From Phenylobacterium sp. (GTDB lineage Bacteria > Pseudomonadota > Alphaproteobacteria > Caulobacterales > Caulobacteraceae), in assembly GCF_019636135.1 (NCBI RefSeq), contig NZ_JAHBYD010000018.1, positions 1 through 64,000 on the forward strand: a stretch of 64,000 nucleotides of DNA, written 5' to 3'. Positions 28,850-38,183 of the stretch are shown here, in pieces; the stretch's first letter is position 1; every line of letters starts with the position of its first letter. The translations under genes were made by a program, and so were the position numbers. The notes under the pieces are model-generated. The model did no database searches. It saw only the letters and a list, made by a program, of their open reading frames with translations, and was not told the DNA's origin.

Positions 28850-29470
28850 CTAGCCGATGCCGCGGTCGCGGGCGAGCATGGCGAGCTCGGTGCGGGAGGA
28901 GACGCCGAGTTTCTCGTAGAGGTTGTGCAGATGCATCTTCACCGTGCCCTCGGAGATGCCGAGGTCGCGGGCGATCTCCTTGTTGCGCCGGCCCTGGGCC
29001 ACCCGCCGCACCACGTCGGTCTCGCGCGGGGTGAGCGGCGTCGGCGCCGTGGCGGCCTGGCCGATCAGGCCCGCCACCTGGTCCATCGCCGCGCGGTCGA
29101 TCCACTGGACGCCGTCCAGCACGCTCCGCGCGGCGCGCAGGATGATCTCGCCGCCGGCGCCCTTCAGCACCAGGCCGTCCACCCGCAGGCGCAGCGCCTC
29201 CATGATCGGCTCGGGGTCGAGGCCCGCGGTCAGCAGCAGGATGCGCGTCGGCCAGCCCTCGGCGCGGGCCTGCCGGAGGATCTCGATGCCGGTCATGCCC
29301 GGCATGTTGACGTCCAGCAGCGCGAGGTCCGGCCTGCGCTCGACGATCGCCGCGCAGGCCTGCGCACCGTCCTGGCCCCTGGCCACGACCTCGAAGTCCG
29401 CGCCGCCCAGCAGGCCCGAGATGGCCTCGAGCATCAGCGGATGATCGTCGGCGACGACGACGCTCGGCAT
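28850..29470 (-). CDS. LuxR/NarL-family response regulator
   Basis: A 206-residue two-component regulator. The receiver domain has the acidic pair in VADDHPL and phospho-acceptor Asp53 in LALLDVNMPGMTG. A C-terminal LuxR helix-turn-helix follows (LTPRETDVVRRVAQGRRNKE, GISEGTVKMHLHNLYEKLGV). Its ATG overlaps the TGA of the upstream kinase gene by one base, so the two are coupled and should form one signalling pair. Targets are not visible here. Confidence 0.95.
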   Translation of the reverse strand: MPSVVVADDHPLMLEAISGLLGGADFEVVARGQDGAQACAAIVERRPDLALLDVNMPGMTGIEILRQARAEGWPTRILLLTAGLDPEPIMEALRLRVDGLVLKGAGGEIILRAARSVLDGVQWIDRAAMDQVAGLIGQAATAPTPLTPRETDVVRRVAQGRRNKEIARDLGISEGTVKMHLHNLYEKLGVSSRTELAMLARDRGIG

Positions 29471-31236
29471 CAGGCCGTCGCCAGCGGGACGTCGATGATC
29501 ACGCTCGCTCCTTTCGCGCTCGACTTCAGTTCCAGCCGCCCGCCGAGGGCGCGCACCCGTTCGGTCAGCGTCCGTGGCGTGGCGCCCGTCGCGTCGGCAT
29601 CGCCCGCCCCGACCTCTCCCTGGAAGGCGAAGCCGCGGCCGTTGTCGGTGATCACCAGGTTCAGCCGGTCGTCCGCGCCGCGCGCGGTGACGGTCACCTT
29701 CCCGGCGGCTCCGTGCCGGACCGCGTTGGCCACGGCCTCGCGCACGATGCGCGACAGGTCGTAGCCGACCTCCTGCGACACGCGCAGGTCGATGGGCGTG
29801 ACGTCGGCCTGCACCTCGATCGTCCAATGCCGTCCCAGCCGCTCGGCGAGCTGGCCGAGTTCGTCGGCCAGGGGCTGCCTGGGTCCGGCGACCCCCCGGG
29901 CGGGGCGAAGCGTGGTGATGAAGCTCCGCAGCTCCAGCGCCTCGTCCGAGAACGACTGGCGCATCTGCTGGATGCGGGGACGGAGCCCGTCGGCCAGCCG
30001 CGCGTCACCCGCCAGGCTGTCGAGCTGCAGGCCCGCGCCGGCCAGGAACTGCAGCACCCCGTCGTGCAGGTCGCGGGCGAGGCGGATGCGGTCCTCCGCC
30101 GCCAGCGACGCCCGCCGCGCCCGCTGCGATTCCCAGCGTTCCAGGGCGACCGAGACCTGCGCGCTCACCATGGCGCCGACCTCCAGGTCCTCGGTGGCGG
30201 GCTCGCGGTGGTCCAGCACCAGCACCCAGGCGCTGATCCCGCGCGAGCCGGCAGGGATGACCAGCACCCGGTCGAACGGCAGCGCCGTGGCCAGCTCCGC
30301 CGCCAGCGGCGCGGCGGGGCCGCGCGCCGTGCGCCGGCCGCGGCGGGCCAGGGTCGTGCGGCTCTGCGGGTCGAACAGGAACACCGACTCCGCCACGTCG
30401 GGGTGGATCCAGTCGTCGTCGCCGCCGCCGGGCGGCAGGCGGTGCTCGAGGAAGCGCTTGTCGGCGAAGGTGAGCAGGGTCGCGTAGGGCTCGTCCTCCT
30501 CCTCCCAGAGCAGCATGCCGCGCTCGGCGCGGAACACGCTCATGGCGTGGCGCAGGCATTCGCGCACCGGCGGCGCCCCGTCGGACGGCTCCTCGGCGAG
30601 GGGATCGGAGAGGCGCGACAGCTCCTGCACCACCCGCTCGATGTGCCGGCCGAAGGCGGCGAGCGACACGGTGATGATGCCGGTGTAGCCGACCCGCAGG
30701 ATGAAGCTCTGCGCGGCCTGGGCGTCGCGGTCGGCGCCGAACCCCACCTGCCAGCCGGCGGGCAGGAAGGCGACCAGGGTGAGCAGGCCCAGCGCCATCG
30801 CCCCGCGCGAGCCCCACTGGATGGTGGCGGCCAGGGTCAGCACGATGAAGGGGCTGAAGTAGGGGCTGTTGGCGCCGCTCGTGGCGTACAGCAGCACCGT
30901 GTAGATCGCGAAGTCGGCCCCGGCGAGGGGCGCGGCGACCCGCATCAGGGCGTAGACCAGCCGGCGGCTCTGGGTCGCGGCCAGAAGCGCGAGCGACCAG
31001 GCGAGGTTGCCGGCGATCAGCACGTCGACCCCCGGGTGCTCCTTGTAGGGGCCGAGCAGGAACGAGAACAGCATGAAGACGGCGAGGATCGCCCGCCCCA
31101 GCGCCACCACCCGGGCGCTGCGCACCGAGAACAGATAGCCCCCGTTCAAGGAAATCCTGCCTCCCAAGTCGTCGGCGCCGGCGGGGGGAAAAGGCCCGAC
31201 CGCGGCAGTATCGCGGATCGTCCGGCCGGGCGACAC
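29470..31236 (-). CDS. Membrane sensor histidine kinase, HisKA_3 type
   Basis: This 588-residue kinase has about five to six N-terminal membrane segments and a middle GAF-like region. A HisKA_3 dimerisation domain follows, with the acceptor His391 in ARDLHDGVLQFLAG, and then an HATPase_c domain (EAVANAVRHGA, DNGRGF). It pairs with the NarL-type regulator whose gene overlaps its stop. The listed start is a GTG at 31236; a TTG at 31149 preceded by GGGAGGCAGG would remove 29 hydrophilic residues and is a serious alternative. The gene is divergent from a PEP-CTERM protein gene. Confidence 0.92.
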   Translation of the reverse strand: MSPGRTIRDTAAVGPFPPAGADDLGGRISLNGGYLFSVRSARVVALGRAILAVFMLFSFLLGPYKEHPGVDVLIAGNLAWSLALLAATQSRRLVYALMRVAAPLAGADFAIYTVLLYATSGANSPYFSPFIVLTLAATIQWGSRGAMALGLLTLVAFLPAGWQVGFGADRDAQAAQSFILRVGYTGIITVSLAAFGRHIERVVQELSRLSDPLAEEPSDGAPPVRECLRHAMSVFRAERGMLLWEEEDEPYATLLTFADKRFLEHRLPPGGGDDDWIHPDVAESVFLFDPQSRTTLARRGRRTARGPAAPLAAELATALPFDRVLVIPAGSRGISAWVLVLDHREPATEDLEVGAMVSAQVSVALERWESQRARRASLAAEDRIRLARDLHDGVLQFLAGAGLQLDSLAGDARLADGLRPRIQQMRQSFSDEALELRSFITTLRPARGVAGPRQPLADELGQLAERLGRHWTIEVQADVTPIDLRVSQEVGYDLSRIVREAVANAVRHGAAGKVTVTARGADDRLNLVITDNGRGFAFQGEVGAGDADATGATPRTLTERVRALGGRLELKSSAKGASVIIDVPLATA

Positions 31237-31409
31237 CCTATCGAAAGTTAGGGGCGCCGCCTGACCGTCTGCCCGGATTGTTGCAGTGCAAACGCCGACT
31301 TAGCGTTCAATCGGATGGAGCCGGCGCCTACTGGGGTCACCCAGCCGGGGAGGTTGCCGAAGCCATCCGATCGTTTTGGCTTTTGTCTCAAGAAGGGACG
31401 GCTGGGGTT

Positions 31410-32183
31410 ATGGCTATTCTCAACAAGGCGCTGCTCGGCGCCGCGGCGGCGCTGGCGCTCAGCGCGACGACCGCACAGGCCGCGACGGTGATGTTCGCGG
31501 CCTACGACACCGGATCGAGCACGGCGAGGAACCTTCGCCTCGTGCGCGGCAGCGGCGCAAACGCCGACTCGGCCACGATCTACACGACTGCCACGGCCAC
31601 CGCGACGAGCGCCGGCGCCGCGCCGGTGCTGTTCTCGTTCCTGGACGAGCCCTCGCTCTCGGGCTTCACGGACCTGGCCGCGAACTTCACGCTGACCGGC
31701 ACGGTCACGCACACGGCGGCGCTGTTCGACGGGAACACCTACACCCAGACGGGCATCAACGGGCAGTTCCAGTTCGTCTATGCCGGGCCCACGACCACGA
31801 TCAACGGGTTCAACCTGGTCAAGGACGTCTCGGTCCTGTTCAGCGGCACGTTCACCAACGCCTGGATCCAGGGCTTCGGCGGCGTGGGCGGCCTGGACGT
31901 GACCGTCGCCAACGGCGGCAGCGCGACCTTCAACTCGGCCTACTACGACGTCGCGGCGTTCACGCCGGGCTCGGACGAGTTCACGTTCAAGCTGGCGACG
32001 ATCACGGCCCCGCTCGGCCGGGCCAACGCCAATTCGGCGCTGAACTCGTTCCGGGCGCACATGACCGGCTCGTTCCAGGCCGACGCCGTGCCCGAGCCGG
32101 GCGCCTGGGCGCTGATGATCGGAGGCTTCTTCGGCTCCGGCGCCATGCTGCGCAGCCGCCGCCGCAGGGTCCACGCCGCCTAG
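31410..32183 (+). CDS. PEPxxWA-CTERM sorting-domain secreted protein
   Basis: A 257-residue exported protein. The signal peptide ends around TAQAAT. The body is Ser/Thr/Asn-rich and beta-like. The C-terminus has the sorting signal VPEPGAWALMIGGFF followed by a basic tail (RSRRRR). Such proteins are processed by an exosortase and typically end up in the envelope or matrix. No exosortase gene is in the window. The ATG at 31410 is the first before the signal peptide. A similar protein is encoded at 46342-47148. Confidence 0.88.
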   Translation: MAILNKALLGAAAALALSATTAQAATVMFAAYDTGSSTARNLRLVRGSGANADSATIYTTATATATSAGAAPVLFSFLDEPSLSGFTDLAANFTLTGTVTHTAALFDGNTYTQTGINGQFQFVYAGPTTTINGFNLVKDVSVLFSGTFTNAWIQGFGGVGGLDVTVANGGSATFNSAYYDVAAFTPGSDEFTFKLATITAPLGRANANSALNSFRAHMTGSFQADAVPEPGAWALMIGGFFGSGAMLRSRRRRVHAA

Positions 32184-32251
32184 CACCCCACGCTGGGCGC
32201 CCGCCGCGCCGCGTGCTTGACTGGCGCCTTCCGGTCTGGAGGGTGTCGGAC

Positions 32252-33658
32252 ATGCGTGCGGTTGCGGCGGGTTTCGCGGGCCTGGTCCTGATGGGAGCGG
32301 GCGCCACCCATGCGCAGGCGCTGCGCCCGGACCAGCAGGCGTTCCGCGAGATCTACAAGGAGCTGGTCGAGACCGACACCTCGCTCAGCGCCGGCAGTTG
32401 CACCGAGGCCGCCGCGAAGATGGGCGCCCGCCTCAAGGCCGCGGGCTTCCCCGACGGCGACCTTCACTACCTGACAGAACCGGACCACCCGAAGGAAGGC
32501 GGGCTCGTAGCCGTCCTGCCGGGCTCGGACCCCAAGGCCGGCGCGGTCCTGCTGCTGGGCCACCTCGACGTGGTGGAGGCGCGGCGCGAGGACTGGACGC
32601 GCGATCCCTTCACCCTGATCGAGGAAGGCGGCTACTTCTACGGCCGCGGCACGGCCGACATGAAGGGCCTCGACGCCATCTGGGTCGACACCCTGATCCG
32701 CCTGAAGCAGGCGAAGGCGCCGCCGAAGAAGACGCTGAAGATGGCGCTCACCTGCGGCGAGGAGACCGCCGAGGCGTTCAACGGCGCCGACTGGCTGGTC
32801 AGGAACAAGGCCGACCTCATCAGGTCCGACTTCGTGCTGAACGAAGGCGGCGGCGGCCGGCTCTCGGCCGACGGCGTGCGCGAGCTGCTGTCGATCCAGG
32901 TGGGCGAGAAGGCGGCGCAGAACTACCTGGTCACCGTCACCAACCCGGGCGGCCACTCCTCGCGGCCGCGGCCCGACAACGCGATCTACCAACTGGCCGA
33001 GGCGCTGCTGAAGGTGCGCGCCCACGTCTTCCCGACCGTGTTCACCGACACCACCCGCGTCGGCCTCGGGCTCCGCGCGCAGCAGGGCGACGCCGTCGGC
33101 GAGGCGCTCAGGAAGCTGCTGGCCGACCCCGCCGACGCCGAGGCCGCCCGCGTGGCCGCCACCGACGTGAACGTGAACTCGATCCTGCACACCAACTGCG
33201 TCACCACGCGCCTCGACGCCGGCCATGCCAACAACGCCCTGCCGCAGCGGGCCACCGCGGTGATCAATTGCCGCATCATCCCGGGCGAAACCGTCGAAGG
33301 CACGAAGGCCACGCTGGACCGCATCATCGCCGACCCCGGCGTGAAGGTGGAGGTCATCCCGCCCGTCCGGCCCATCGCCACCAGCCCGCCGCTGGACCCC
33401 AGGGTGGTCGATCCGATGAGGAAGCTGGCCGCCAGGCACTTCCCCGGCGCGCCGCTGATCCCGTCGATGTCGTCGGGCGCCACCGACGGCCGCTACTTCG
33501 GCCCCGTGCAGACCCCCGTCTACGGCGTCCCCGGCCTCTTCGGCGACCCCGACGGCAACGGCGTCCACGGCCTGAACGAACGCATCCGCGTGACGTCCCT
33601 CTACGACGGCCGCGACTACCTCTTCGACCTCGTGAAGGCGTACGTCGGGGCGAGATAG
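32252..33658 (+). CDS. Secreted M20-family metallopeptidase
   Basis: A 468-residue di-zinc peptidase of the M20/ArgE/DapE superfamily with a signal peptide (ATHAQA), so probably periplasmic. Metal ligands are visible: His in LLLGHLDVVEA, Asp in GRGTADMKG, and the CGEET Glu pair containing the general base. The dimerisation part contains NPGGHSSRP. Relatives hydrolyse peptides or N-acyl amino acids. The ATG at 32252 has GGAGG nine bases upstream. A compact hairpin of repeat family 2 follows the stop codon. Confidence 0.92.
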   Translation: MRAVAAGFAGLVLMGAGATHAQALRPDQQAFREIYKELVETDTSLSAGSCTEAAAKMGARLKAAGFPDGDLHYLTEPDHPKEGGLVAVLPGSDPKAGAVLLLGHLDVVEARREDWTRDPFTLIEEGGYFYGRGTADMKGLDAIWVDTLIRLKQAKAPPKKTLKMALTCGEETAEAFNGADWLVRNKADLIRSDFVLNEGGGGRLSADGVRELLSIQVGEKAAQNYLVTVTNPGGHSSRPRPDNAIYQLAEALLKVRAHVFPTVFTDTTRVGLGLRAQQGDAVGEALRKLLADPADAEAARVAATDVNVNSILHTNCVTTRLDAGHANNALPQRATAVINCRIIPGETVEGTKATLDRIIADPGVKVEVIPPVRPIATSPPLDPRVVDPMRKLAARHFPGAPLIPSMSSGATDGRYFGPVQTPVYGVPGLFGDPDGNGVHGLNERIRVTSLYDGRDYLFDLVKAYVGAR

Positions 33659-33678
33659 TGCGCCGCCCAGGGTGCTAC

Positions 33679-33728
33679 CGCCTGTCATCCCGGTTTCGCC
33701 GCCCAGGCGAAGACCGGGATGACAGGCG
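33679..33728. repeat. Compact family 2 dyad repeat (hairpin)
   Basis: Perfect 16-base arms CGCCTGTCATCCCGGT (33679-33694) and ACCGGGATGACAGGCG (33713-33728) enclose an inner TTCGCC/GGCGAA stem. It lies 20 bases after the peptidase stop and could serve as its terminator. Confidence 0.85.
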
Positions 33729-33813
33729 TGAAGGCGGTTGATGATGCTTCGGGATTGGCTCCCGCCGCCAAACCGATGCTAGATCACCCGACGAGTCCGG
33801 GGAGAAGCAACGC

Positions 33814-35478
33814 ATGGCGGAGATCGCCGCTCAGGGTGAGCCTGAGGTCCTGCCGAGGTCGTCGCTGCGCACGGTGGTCGCGGCGAGTTCGGCCGGCACC
33901 ACGTTCGAGTGGTACGACTTCTTCGTCTTCGGCAGCCTGACGGGCGTCATCTCCAAGACCTTCTTCACGGGCCTGCCCGAGACGGCGGGCCTCGCCGCGG
34001 CGCTGGCGCTGTTCGGCGCGGGCTTCCTGTTCCGGCCGCTGGGGGCGCTGGTGTTCGGGCGCATCGGCGACCGGGCGGGGCGCAAGGGCGCGTTCCTGGC
34101 CACGGTGCTGCTGATGGGCGGCGCCACCGTCGCGATCGGCCTGCTGCCCAGCTACACCCAGGCGGGCATCGTCGGCCCGGCGCTGCTGATCCTGATGCGC
34201 ATCATCCAGGGCTTCGCGCTGGGCGGGGAGTACGGCGGGGCGGCGATCTACGTCGCCGAGCACGCGCCGGCGAACGGGCGCGGCGCGGCCACCTCCTGGA
34301 TCCAGACCTCGGCGGCGTTCGGCCTCTTCGCGGCGCTGCTGGTGATCCTGGCGACGCGGCTGGCGGTCGGGACCGAGGCGTTCGACGCCTGGGGCTGGCG
34401 CGTCCCGTTCCTGGTCTCGGGCCTGCTGCTGGCGATCTCGATCTGGATGCGGCTGAAACTCTCGGAGAGCCCCGAGTTCGCCAAGCTCAAGGCCGAGGGT
34501 AACGAGACCAAGGCGCCCTTCAAGGAAGCCTTCGGCCGGTGGCCCAACCTGCGCCTCGTCCTGATCGCGCTGGTGGCGATCATGTTCGCCCAGGGGGCGG
34601 TCTGGTACACGGCCTTCTTCTACGTGCAGACCTTCATGGAGCGGTTCATGAAGGCGCCGCCCGAGACCATCAACCTCCTGATGATGTCGGCGGTGGCGGC
34701 CTCGGCGCCCCTCTACGTCTTCTTCGGCTGGCTTTCCGACCGGGTCGGCCGCAAGCCGGTGATGCTGTTCGGCATGACGCTGATGCTCGTCGCCTACTTC
34801 CCCGGCTTCCACATGCTGACCCAGACGCTGAACCCGGCGCTGGCCGAGGCGCAGGCGAGGACGCCGGTGGTGGTGATCGCCGACCCCGCCGACTGCGCGC
34901 TGCAGTTCGACCCCGTGGGCAAGGCGAAGTTCCTGAGCGCGTGCGACATCGCCAAGTCGACCCTGGCCAACGCCGGCGCCTCCTACACCACCGAGCCGGG
35001 CGTTCCCGGCCGCGCGGCCCTGGTGCGCATCGGCGACCAGACCATCCCGTCGACCAGCGCCGTGGGCCTCCCGCCCGACGTCGCAAAGGCGGTGAAGGCC
35101 TCGGTCGAGAACCGCCTGAAGACCGCGCTGGCCCAGGGCGGCTATCCCGAGAAGGCCGACCCGAAGCGGATGAACCTGTGGGGCGCGTTCGGCGTGCTGC
35201 TGGTCTTCACCATCGCGGCGACGGCGCTCTACGGCCCGATCGCGGCCTGCCTGGTCGAGCTGTTCCCGACGCGGGTGCGCTACACGGCCATGAGCCTGCC
35301 CTACCATATCGGCACCGGCTGGGTGGGCGGCTTCGTGCCCTTCACCGCCTTCGCCATCGTGGCCGGCACGGGCCATCTCTACGCCGGCCTCTGGTATCCC
35401 TTCGCCTTCACGGCGCTCTCGGTCGTGGTGTGCCTGTTCATGCTGCCCGAGACCAAGGGCAAGCCGCTGAGCGCCTGA
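33814..35478 (+). CDS. MFS transporter, metabolite:H+ symporter type, with a long extra loop
   Basis: A 554-residue transporter of the MHS (ShiA/ProP-like) branch of the major facilitator superfamily. The usual motifs FEWYDFFVFGSLTG and GRIGDRAGRKGAF lie near the N-terminus, and LSDRVGRKPVMLFG lies after the central loop. It is about 120 residues longer than typical members because a hydrophilic segment (about residues 340-455, with two Cys in DCALQF and ACDIAK) is inserted between membrane segments in the C-terminal half. The substrate is unknown, probably an organic acid or compatible solute. A DUF1905 gene follows after 4 bases. Confidence 0.9.
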   Translation: MAEIAAQGEPEVLPRSSLRTVVAASSAGTTFEWYDFFVFGSLTGVISKTFFTGLPETAGLAAALALFGAGFLFRPLGALVFGRIGDRAGRKGAFLATVLLMGGATVAIGLLPSYTQAGIVGPALLILMRIIQGFALGGEYGGAAIYVAEHAPANGRGAATSWIQTSAAFGLFAALLVILATRLAVGTEAFDAWGWRVPFLVSGLLLAISIWMRLKLSESPEFAKLKAEGNETKAPFKEAFGRWPNLRLVLIALVAIMFAQGAVWYTAFFYVQTFMERFMKAPPETINLLMMSAVAASAPLYVFFGWLSDRVGRKPVMLFGMTLMLVAYFPGFHMLTQTLNPALAEAQARTPVVVIADPADCALQFDPVGKAKFLSACDIAKSTLANAGASYTTEPGVPGRAALVRIGDQTIPSTSAVGLPPDVAKAVKASVENRLKTALAQGGYPEKADPKRMNLWGAFGVLLVFTIAATALYGPIAACLVELFPTRVRYTAMSLPYHIGTGWVGGFVPFTAFAIVAGTGHLYAGLWYPFAFTALSVVVCLFMLPETKGKPLSA

Positions 35479-35482
35479 GGCC

Positions 35483-35779
35483 GTGCGCTACGAGGCCGAG
35501 GCGGAGGTCTGGCTCTACGCCGGCGCCAAGACCGTCTGGCACTTCGTGAGCCTGCCGGCGGCGTACTCCGAGGGCATCCGCGGCCTGCGCGGGCCGAAGG
35601 CGCGGGGCTGGGGGTCGCTGCGCGTGACGGCCACCATCGGCGAGACCACCTGGCGCACCTCGATCTTCCCCGACCGGCGCACCGGCGCCTTCATCCTGCC
35701 GCTCAAGGCCGAGGTCCGCCACGCCGAGAACATCGGCCAGGGCGACCGCATCCAGGTGGCGGTCGAGATCGAGCTTTAG
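35483..35779 (+). CDS. DUF1905 domain protein
   Basis: A 98-residue protein matching the DUF1905 beta-barrel family (WLYAGAKTVWHFVSLP, RGWGSLRVTATIGETTWRTSIFPD and the C-terminal GDRIQVAVEIE). The family has no known activity; members are often paired with YdeI/OmdA-type proteins. It starts with GTG 4 bases after the MFS gene, so it is cotranscribed with it. It converges on the dipeptidase gene with a 3-base gap. Confidence 0.85.
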   Translation: MRYEAEAEVWLYAGAKTVWHFVSLPAAYSEGIRGLRGPKARGWGSLRVTATIGETTWRTSIFPDRRTGAFILPLKAEVRHAENIGQGDRIQVAVEIEL

Positions 35780-35782
35780 GGC

Positions 35783-37078
35783 CTACTTCCTGCCGTCCGT
35801 GTCCGCGAGAGTGGCGTAGCTGGGCGGGGTCGTGGCCTGCAGCTTCTTCGCCACCGCCTCGGCTTCGCGGAGCGCGCGCAGGACGTTGCCGCCCGCCACC
35901 TTGCCCAGGTCCTCGTCCGACCAGCCGCGCCGCGCGAGCTCGGCCAGCAGGGCGGGGAACTTGTCGACGCCGTCCAGGCCGTCGGGCGTGTCGCCGATGC
36001 CGTCGAAGTCGGAGCCGATGCCCACGCAGTCCACGCCGCAGACCCTGGCGATGTAGTCCACGTGGTCGGCGACCATGGCCAGCGTCACCGGCGGCTTCGG
36101 GTGCGCCTTGTCCCAGGCCGCCAGGGCCGCGGCGGCCTTCTCGGGCTGGCCGATGTAGAGGCCGCCGAAGGGCGGAGCGTTGTAGCGCGCCTGTTCGGCC
36201 GAGCGGTCGGCCGCCCACTCCATGCGGGCGCGGTTCACGTAGTTCGGCAGGAAGTTGACCATCACCACGCCGCGGTTGGCCTTCACCAGCGCCAGCACCT
36301 CGTCCGAGACGTTGCGCGCGTGGTCGGCGACGCCGTCCGCGCCGGAGTGGGAGAAGATCACCGGCGCCTGGGTGACGCGCAGCGCGTCCTTCATCGTCCC
36401 CTCGGAGACGTGGCTGAGGTCGACCAGCATGCCGGTGCGGTTCATCTCCCGCACCACCGCCTCGCCGAAGGGCGTCAGGCCGTCGTGCTGCGGGTTGGCC
36501 GTCGCGCTGTCGGCCCAGCGGGTGTTGAGCGCATGGGTCAGGGTCATGTAGCGGGCGCCGGCGGCGTAGAGCTGGCGCAGGGCGGGCAGGCTGTCGCCGA
36601 TCTGGTGGCCGCCCTCGATGCCGACCAGCGAGGCGATCTTCCCGGCCTTGTGGATGCGCACCACGTCGTCGGCGGTGTAGGCCATCTCGAAGGTCGCCGG
36701 ATAGCGCGCGGCCAGGCCCTTCACGATGTCGATCTGCTCCAGGGTCATCTGCACGGCGACCGGCCCGTCGAAGGTGGACGGAATGTAGACGCTCCAGAAC
36801 TGGCCCCCGACGCGGCCGGCCTTCAGGCGCGGGATGTCGGTCATCATGCCGGGTCCGCCGGGCTCCACGAGGCCGCTGGTGTCGTGCTCGAAATCGAGCT
36901 TCTCGGGGTGGACGCCGAACCGCTGGCGCAGGCCCCAGGGCACGTCGTTGTGCCCGTCGATCAGCGGCGTGCCCTTGAGCACCTTCTCCACCCGCGCGGC
37001 GATCTTCGGATCGACCGCCTGGGCCTGAGCCGTGGTAGCCAGCACGAACACGGAAGCGGCGGCGAGCAAAAGGCGCAT
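35783..37078 (-). CDS. Secreted membrane-dipeptidase family (M19) protein
   Basis: A 431-residue zinc dipeptidase of the renal dipeptidase family. A signal peptide is present (TTAQAQA), so a periplasmic location is expected. Metal-site motifs are HNDVPWGLRQRF (HxD), VGIEGGHQIGDS, the SHSGAD His and GSDFDGIGD. Such enzymes hydrolyse dipeptides, including D-amino-acid-containing ones. Length is normal. It appears to be a single gene, with a family 2 repeat upstream of its promoter region. Confidence 0.93.
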   Translation of the reverse strand: MRLLLAAASVFVLATTAQAQAVDPKIAARVEKVLKGTPLIDGHNDVPWGLRQRFGVHPEKLDFEHDTSGLVEPGGPGMMTDIPRLKAGRVGGQFWSVYIPSTFDGPVAVQMTLEQIDIVKGLAARYPATFEMAYTADDVVRIHKAGKIASLVGIEGGHQIGDSLPALRQLYAAGARYMTLTHALNTRWADSATANPQHDGLTPFGEAVVREMNRTGMLVDLSHVSEGTMKDALRVTQAPVIFSHSGADGVADHARNVSDEVLALVKANRGVVMVNFLPNYVNRARMEWAADRSAEQARYNAPPFGGLYIGQPEKAAAALAAWDKAHPKPPVTLAMVADHVDYIARVCGVDCVGIGSDFDGIGDTPDGLDGVDKFPALLAELARRGWSDEDLGKVAGGNVLRALREAEAVAKKLQATTPPSYATLADTDGRK

Positions 37079-37147
37079 GCGGAATCCCCAGGTTGAACCG
37101 CCACCCTAGAGCGCGCGCGCAGGCGCCACCAAGCCACCACCCTCTCG

Positions 37148-37277
37148 AACGTCATCCCGCGGCTTGTCCGCGGGACCCATGCACGCGTGAGAAGCAAGCT
37201 GACCTGCGGCGTCACCGCTGCGGGCCCACCGAACCGCGGCGTTCATGGGTCCCGCGGACAAGCCGCGGGATGACGTT
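37148..37277. repeat. Family 2 dyad repeat with perfect 34-base arms
   Basis: The arms at 37148-37181 and 37244-37277 are exact inverted copies, starting AACGTCATCCCGCGGCTTGT. The 62-base loop contains GCACGCGTGAGAAGCAAGC. The repeat lies between the dipeptidase promoter and the 3' end of the siroheme gene. Confidence 0.92.
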
Positions 37278-37282
37278 CGGGG

Positions 37283-38167
37283 TCAGGAGGCGATGGGCAG
37301 GACCTGGGTCGTGACGCCGGCGGCGGTCAGCGCCGCCTGTTCCGTGCGCCATGCCGACCCGGTGATGAGGCGCGCGACGGTGAGGCCTTCGGCGGCGAGG
37401 TCGGCGAGTTGCGCGGGGCTCTGCGGCGCCAGGCGCTCGGCGTCGCGGCGAGCGAGCGCCAGGACGTCGGTGTGGGCGGCGTCGTCGCAGACCAGCACGT
37501 CGGCGGCGGCGAGCGCGCGGGCGGCGCGCAGCGTGAGCAGGTCGGCGGGGCCGCGCGCGTCGATGTACTGCACGACGCCCGAGATCTGCGGGCTGTCGAA
37601 GAGGGCGGCGCGCAGCCGCTCCTTGGCGCCCTCCATGTCGCCGGCCATCGCGGCCTCCGCGGCAGGGCCGGAGAGCGCGCCGCGCAGGAAGCGCCGCCGG
37701 GCGTGCGCCTCGGGCAGCGCGCCGCGGATCTCGTCCTGCATCAGGCGGAAGAGGGCGGCCACGCGCCCCGTGCCTTCGGGCAGCCGCGCCTCGACGTCGT
37801 GGCGCAGCATGGTCGCCAGCATGGGCGAGGCGCCGCCGGTCCCGATGGCCGCCACCACCTCGCCGCGGTCGATCACGGCGGGGGTGGTGAAGTCGCACAG
37901 CGCCGGGCGGTCGACCACGTTCACCGGCACGCCCGCGGCGCGGGCCGCCTCGGCGGCCTGGCGGGCCCAGGCGTCGTCGGCGCCGGCGACGAAGGCCAGC
38001 GTCATCCCGGCGTAGGCGCGGCTGTCCAGCGCCTCGGCGGGGCTCAGGCGCACGACGCTGGCGGGCGAGCCCTCGAACAGGCGCGCCTTGGCGTCCGCGG
38101 CCTCCCCCTCGCCCGCGATCGCGACCGACCGGCCGCTCAGCGGGAAGAAGGCGGGAAAGGCGTCCAT
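37283..38167 (-). CDS. Siroheme synthase N-domain with degenerate methyltransferase half
   Basis: The first ~200 residues match the precorrin-2 dehydrogenase/sirohydrochlorin ferrochelatase module of CysG: FFPLSGRSVAIAGEGEAADAK binds NAD, and DFTTPAVIDRGEVVAAIGTGGASPMLA is conserved. The last ~95 residues resemble the start of uroporphyrinogen methyltransferase (LLTLRAARALAAADVLVCDD, LAAEGLTVARL...AAGVTTQVLP). The glycine-rich GAGPGDP and GGDP motifs needed for S-adenosylmethionine are replaced by DARGPAD and ITGSAW, and the second half of that domain is absent. The protein is 294 residues against ~460 for full CysG. The dehydrogenase/chelatase part is probably active. Confidence 0.85.
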   Translation of the reverse strand: MDAFPAFFPLSGRSVAIAGEGEAADAKARLFEGSPASVVRLSPAEALDSRAYAGMTLAFVAGADDAWARQAAEAARAAGVPVNVVDRPALCDFTTPAVIDRGEVVAAIGTGGASPMLATMLRHDVEARLPEGTGRVAALFRLMQDEIRGALPEAHARRRFLRGALSGPAAEAAMAGDMEGAKERLRAALFDSPQISGVVQYIDARGPADLLTLRAARALAAADVLVCDDAAHTDVLALARRDAERLAPQSPAQLADLAAEGLTVARLITGSAWRTEQAALTAAGVTTQVLPIAS

Positions 38168-38183
38168 GCCGCCCAGGGTAGGG

